From the NCBI RefSeq assembly GCF_026341275.1, contig NZ_JAIFZO010000002.1, forward strand, positions 2,705,264 through 2,769,263: a stretch of DNA of 64,000 nucleotides, in the 5' to 3' direction. The notes beneath the pieces were generated by a model. It did no database searches and had not been told where the DNA came from. It saw only the letters and a program-made list of their open reading frames with translations. The DNA is from Streptomyces ortus. GTDB lineage: Bacteria; Actinomycetota; Actinomycetes; Streptomycetales; Streptomycetaceae. A program made the translations under genes and the position numbers. Positions 62,564 through 64,000 of the stretch are shown piece by piece (position 1 is the first letter of the stretch; each line of letters begins with the position of its first letter).

Positions 62564-63771
62564 GTGAGACCTCCCTCCAGGGCGCCCTGGGCGCGGCTCC
62601 GCTCCAAGTACGCGGTGGCGTGCTGGAGTTCGGAGGTCAGGGACTCCACCGTCGCCGCCATCGTCTCCGTGGCCCGGGCCTTGTACGTGTCGATGGTGTC
62701 AAGGGTCTGGTAGATCTGTTGGAAGGCCGAGCGCAGCGTCTCCGCCCCCACGGCCGGGTCGGCGGCGATGCGCTGGATCTCGCCGCTCTGGGTAGCGAGC
62801 ATCTCGGCGTTGCCGCGGATGAGGTCCTCCGTCGTGCCGCGCAGCGCGTCGACCTGCTCGACGACCTTGCGCTGGTTGTCGAGTGCGGAGGCGAGCATGA
62901 CCGAGATGCGCAGCGCGGAGACCGTGGTGGTGGCCGCGCGGTCGACGCCCTTGATCAGCTCCTCGTTGTTGCGGCGTACGACGTCCATCGCCAGGTATCC
63001 CTGCGCGCACACGGCGAGCTGGGTGAGCAGGTCCTGGTGCTTCTGCCGTACGGGGAAGAGGACGTCGGCGCGCAACGTGTCCGCCTGGGCCGGATCCCGC
63101 GCCTCCACCCCACTGATGTGCTCTTCGACCGCAGAGTCCAGCGCCTCGGTCAGGACGACGTACTCCTGGAGCTTGCCCATCGAGTCCCAGAGGCGGACGC
63201 GTTCGGTCTGCAGGGCGGCGTTGTCGCGCCGCAGTTCGTCCTGGCCGCCGCGCAACGAGCCCACGATCTTGTTCAGCGTGCCCTGCGCGGAGGCGTATGC
63301 GGCCACGTGGTCGCGGACCTTGTTGCCGCCCGGCAGCCGGGACAGCAGCTTGCGGGCTCTGCCGCCGGGCAGGTCGCGCGGGTCCAGGTCCTCCACGGTG
63401 CGCCGCAGTTCGACCAGCGAGGACGAGACCCGGGACCGGGCGTCCTCGCCGTTCGCGGGCAGGGCGCGGATCGTGCGCTCCAGCATGCGGTTCGACTGGG
63501 CGGCGGCCCCGCGTATCTCCCCGGAGCCGAGCGCCACGATCTCACCGATCTTCCCGGCGAACGCGGGGGAGCGGGCGTCGAGCACGGCCAGCCCCTCGAC
63601 GTACTCGGCGGCCTTGCGCGCCATGTCCGTACGGACGGACTCGTCGACCGGCACGAGCCCGCCGGCCTTCTCCTTCGGCACGGCCGCGACGGCTTCGGGA
63701 GGCGTAAGAGTAAAGAGGTAGTCGTTGCCGTTCTCGTGGCGCTTCTCGTCGGACTTCTCATTGCTGCTCAT
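62560..63771 (-). CDS. Toxic anion resistance protein (TelA family)
   Basis: 403 residues from ATG 63771. Family TelA/YceH, all-helical: YVEGLAVLDARSPAFAGKIGEIVALGSGEIRGAAAQSNRML, followed by LPGGNKVRDHVAAYASAQGTLNKIV and the C-terminal ALRISVMLASALDNQRKVVEQVDALRGTTEDLIRGNAEML. TelA proteins are linked to tellurite and other oxyanion or membrane stress through genetics in other bacteria; the mechanism is unclear. It starts the readable part of a translationally coupled operon with the VWA lipoprotein and the membrane protein. Confidence 0.94.
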   Translation of the reverse strand: MSSNEKSDEKRHENGNDYLFTLTPPEAVAAVPKEKAGGLVPVDESVRTDMARKAAEYVEGLAVLDARSPAFAGKIGEIVALGSGEIRGAAAQSNRMLERTIRALPANGEDARSRVSSSLVELRRTVEDLDPRDLPGGRARKLLSRLPGGNKVRDHVAAYASAQGTLNKIVGSLRGGQDELRRDNAALQTERVRLWDSMGKLQEYVVLTEALDSAVEEHISGVEARDPAQADTLRADVLFPVRQKHQDLLTQLAVCAQGYLAMDVVRRNNEELIKGVDRAATTTVSALRISVMLASALDNQRKVVEQVDALRGTTEDLIRGNAEMLATQSGEIQRIAADPAVGAETLRSAFQQIYQTLDTIDTYKARATETMAATVESLTSELQHATAYLERSRAQGALEGGLT

Positions 63772-63784
63772 GTGCTGTTCCCCG

Positions 63785-64000
63785 CTAGTCCTGGTCCCGG
63801 GCCCGACGTGCCATCTCGTGCAGCACCTTGGAGGCGGGCACGGGCACCTGCCGGACGCCGGTCAGCGTCTGGTTGAGGTAGGTGGTGTGGGCGTCGGTGG
63901 CCGCCGTGAACTCGTCGGCCGCGCCCTGGGGGCGGAACCCGTGCCGCACCGCGAGCCTGCGCAACTCCTTGTCGGTGCCCAGCAGTTCACCGAGGGCACG
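63785..64000 (-). CDS. C-terminal fragment of an unidentified protein upstream of telA-like gene
   Basis: The minus-strand frame is open to the window edge and ends with TAG at 63785, 13 bp before the TelA start. 71 residues are visible, helical and charged, ending VLHEMARRARDQD, with GELLGTDKELRRLAVRHGFRPQG near the edge. I do not recognise the family. The close spacing makes it part of the TelA operon. Confidence 0.75.
   Translation of the reverse strand, partial: RALGELLGTDKELRRLAVRHGFRPQGAADEFTAATDAHTTYLNQTLTGVRQVPVPASKVLHEMARRARDQD

Noticed and set aside
49144..63771. Antibiotic biosynthetic gene cluster
   Set aside because: No polyketide synthase, peptide synthetase, terpene cyclase or RiPP maturation gene; enzymes fit glycan and primary metabolism.

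Overview
This window is high-G+C actinobacterial chromosome and almost certainly Streptomyces. Codon third positions are strongly G/C biased. GTG and TTG starts are frequent. I recognised no in-frame TTA codon. The gene content and order (propionyl-CoA carboxylase genes, adenylate cyclase, GAF-GGDEF protein, histidine ammonia-lyase, cystathionine gamma-synthase, threonine dehydratase, GreA, mycothiol S-conjugate amidase, GTP-dependent PEP carboxykinase) resemble the core region around SCO4920-SCO4980 of S. coelicolor as I remember it. Nothing looks like a prophage, IS element, CRISPR array, rRNA or tRNA gene. Family assignments come from reading motifs; no database search was run.

Layout. 1-1.6 kb: DeoR-type (5'-truncated) and TetR regulators. 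1.8-9.7 kb: a compact acyl-CoA carboxylase neighbourhood with the biotin-carrying alpha chain, a membrane protein, Maf, a 42-residue membrane micropeptide, an SGNH hydrolase, epsilon and beta carboxylase subunits, and the biotin ligase. 10-15 kb: signalling and catabolism (adenylate cyclase, enoyl-CoA hydratase, diguanylate cyclase, HutH). 15.2-17.3 kb: cold-shock protein and DEAD-box helicase. 17.4-26.5 kb: cell-envelope and secreted functions (LAXTG protein, L,D-transpeptidase lipoprotein, MacB-like ABC exporter, subtilase interrupted by a stop codon) and an ABM-truncated haemoglobin fusion. 26.7-34.4 kb: regulator/alcohol dehydrogenase pair, VOC protein, an Mrr nuclease-TerD fusion, a secreted protein, MsrA and a membrane-anchored helical protein. 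34.6-43.3 kb: MetB, a sigma-like/membrane-protein pair, MarR, threonine dehydratase, DrrAB-type ABC exporter, GreA, DUF4307 protein, Mca. 43.4-48.9 kb: a 1,073-residue STAND/TPR protein and a YyaL/DUF255 protein. 49.1-55.8 kb: a four-gene, translationally overlapping surface-glycan operon (processive GT2, GT39-like, GT2-GtrA, copper radical oxidase). 56-64 kb: PEP carboxykinase, haemolysin III, TetR, Mut7-C protein, and a tellurite-resistance-linked operon (TelA, solute-binding/VWA lipoprotein, membrane protein) running off the edge.

How genes work together. The alpha, beta and epsilon carboxylase chains plus BirA can build and biotinylate an acyl-CoA carboxylase making methylmalonyl-CoA and/or malonyl-CoA. 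The overlapping genes at 49-56 kb imply coordinated synthesis, lipid-linked sugar handling and extracellular oxidation of a glycan, an arrangement parallel to the known cslA-glxA locus. The TelA/VWA operon and the separate TerD-nuclease fusion both point to Ter-type stress systems.

The most interesting items are the surface-glycan/copper-oxidase operon, the Mrr-TerD fusion, the solute-binding/VWA-TelA operon, the single in-frame stop inside the subtilase C-terminus, and several unexplained palindromes and operator-like arrays upstream of mmpB, the csp/helicase pair, drrA and the haemolysin III gene.
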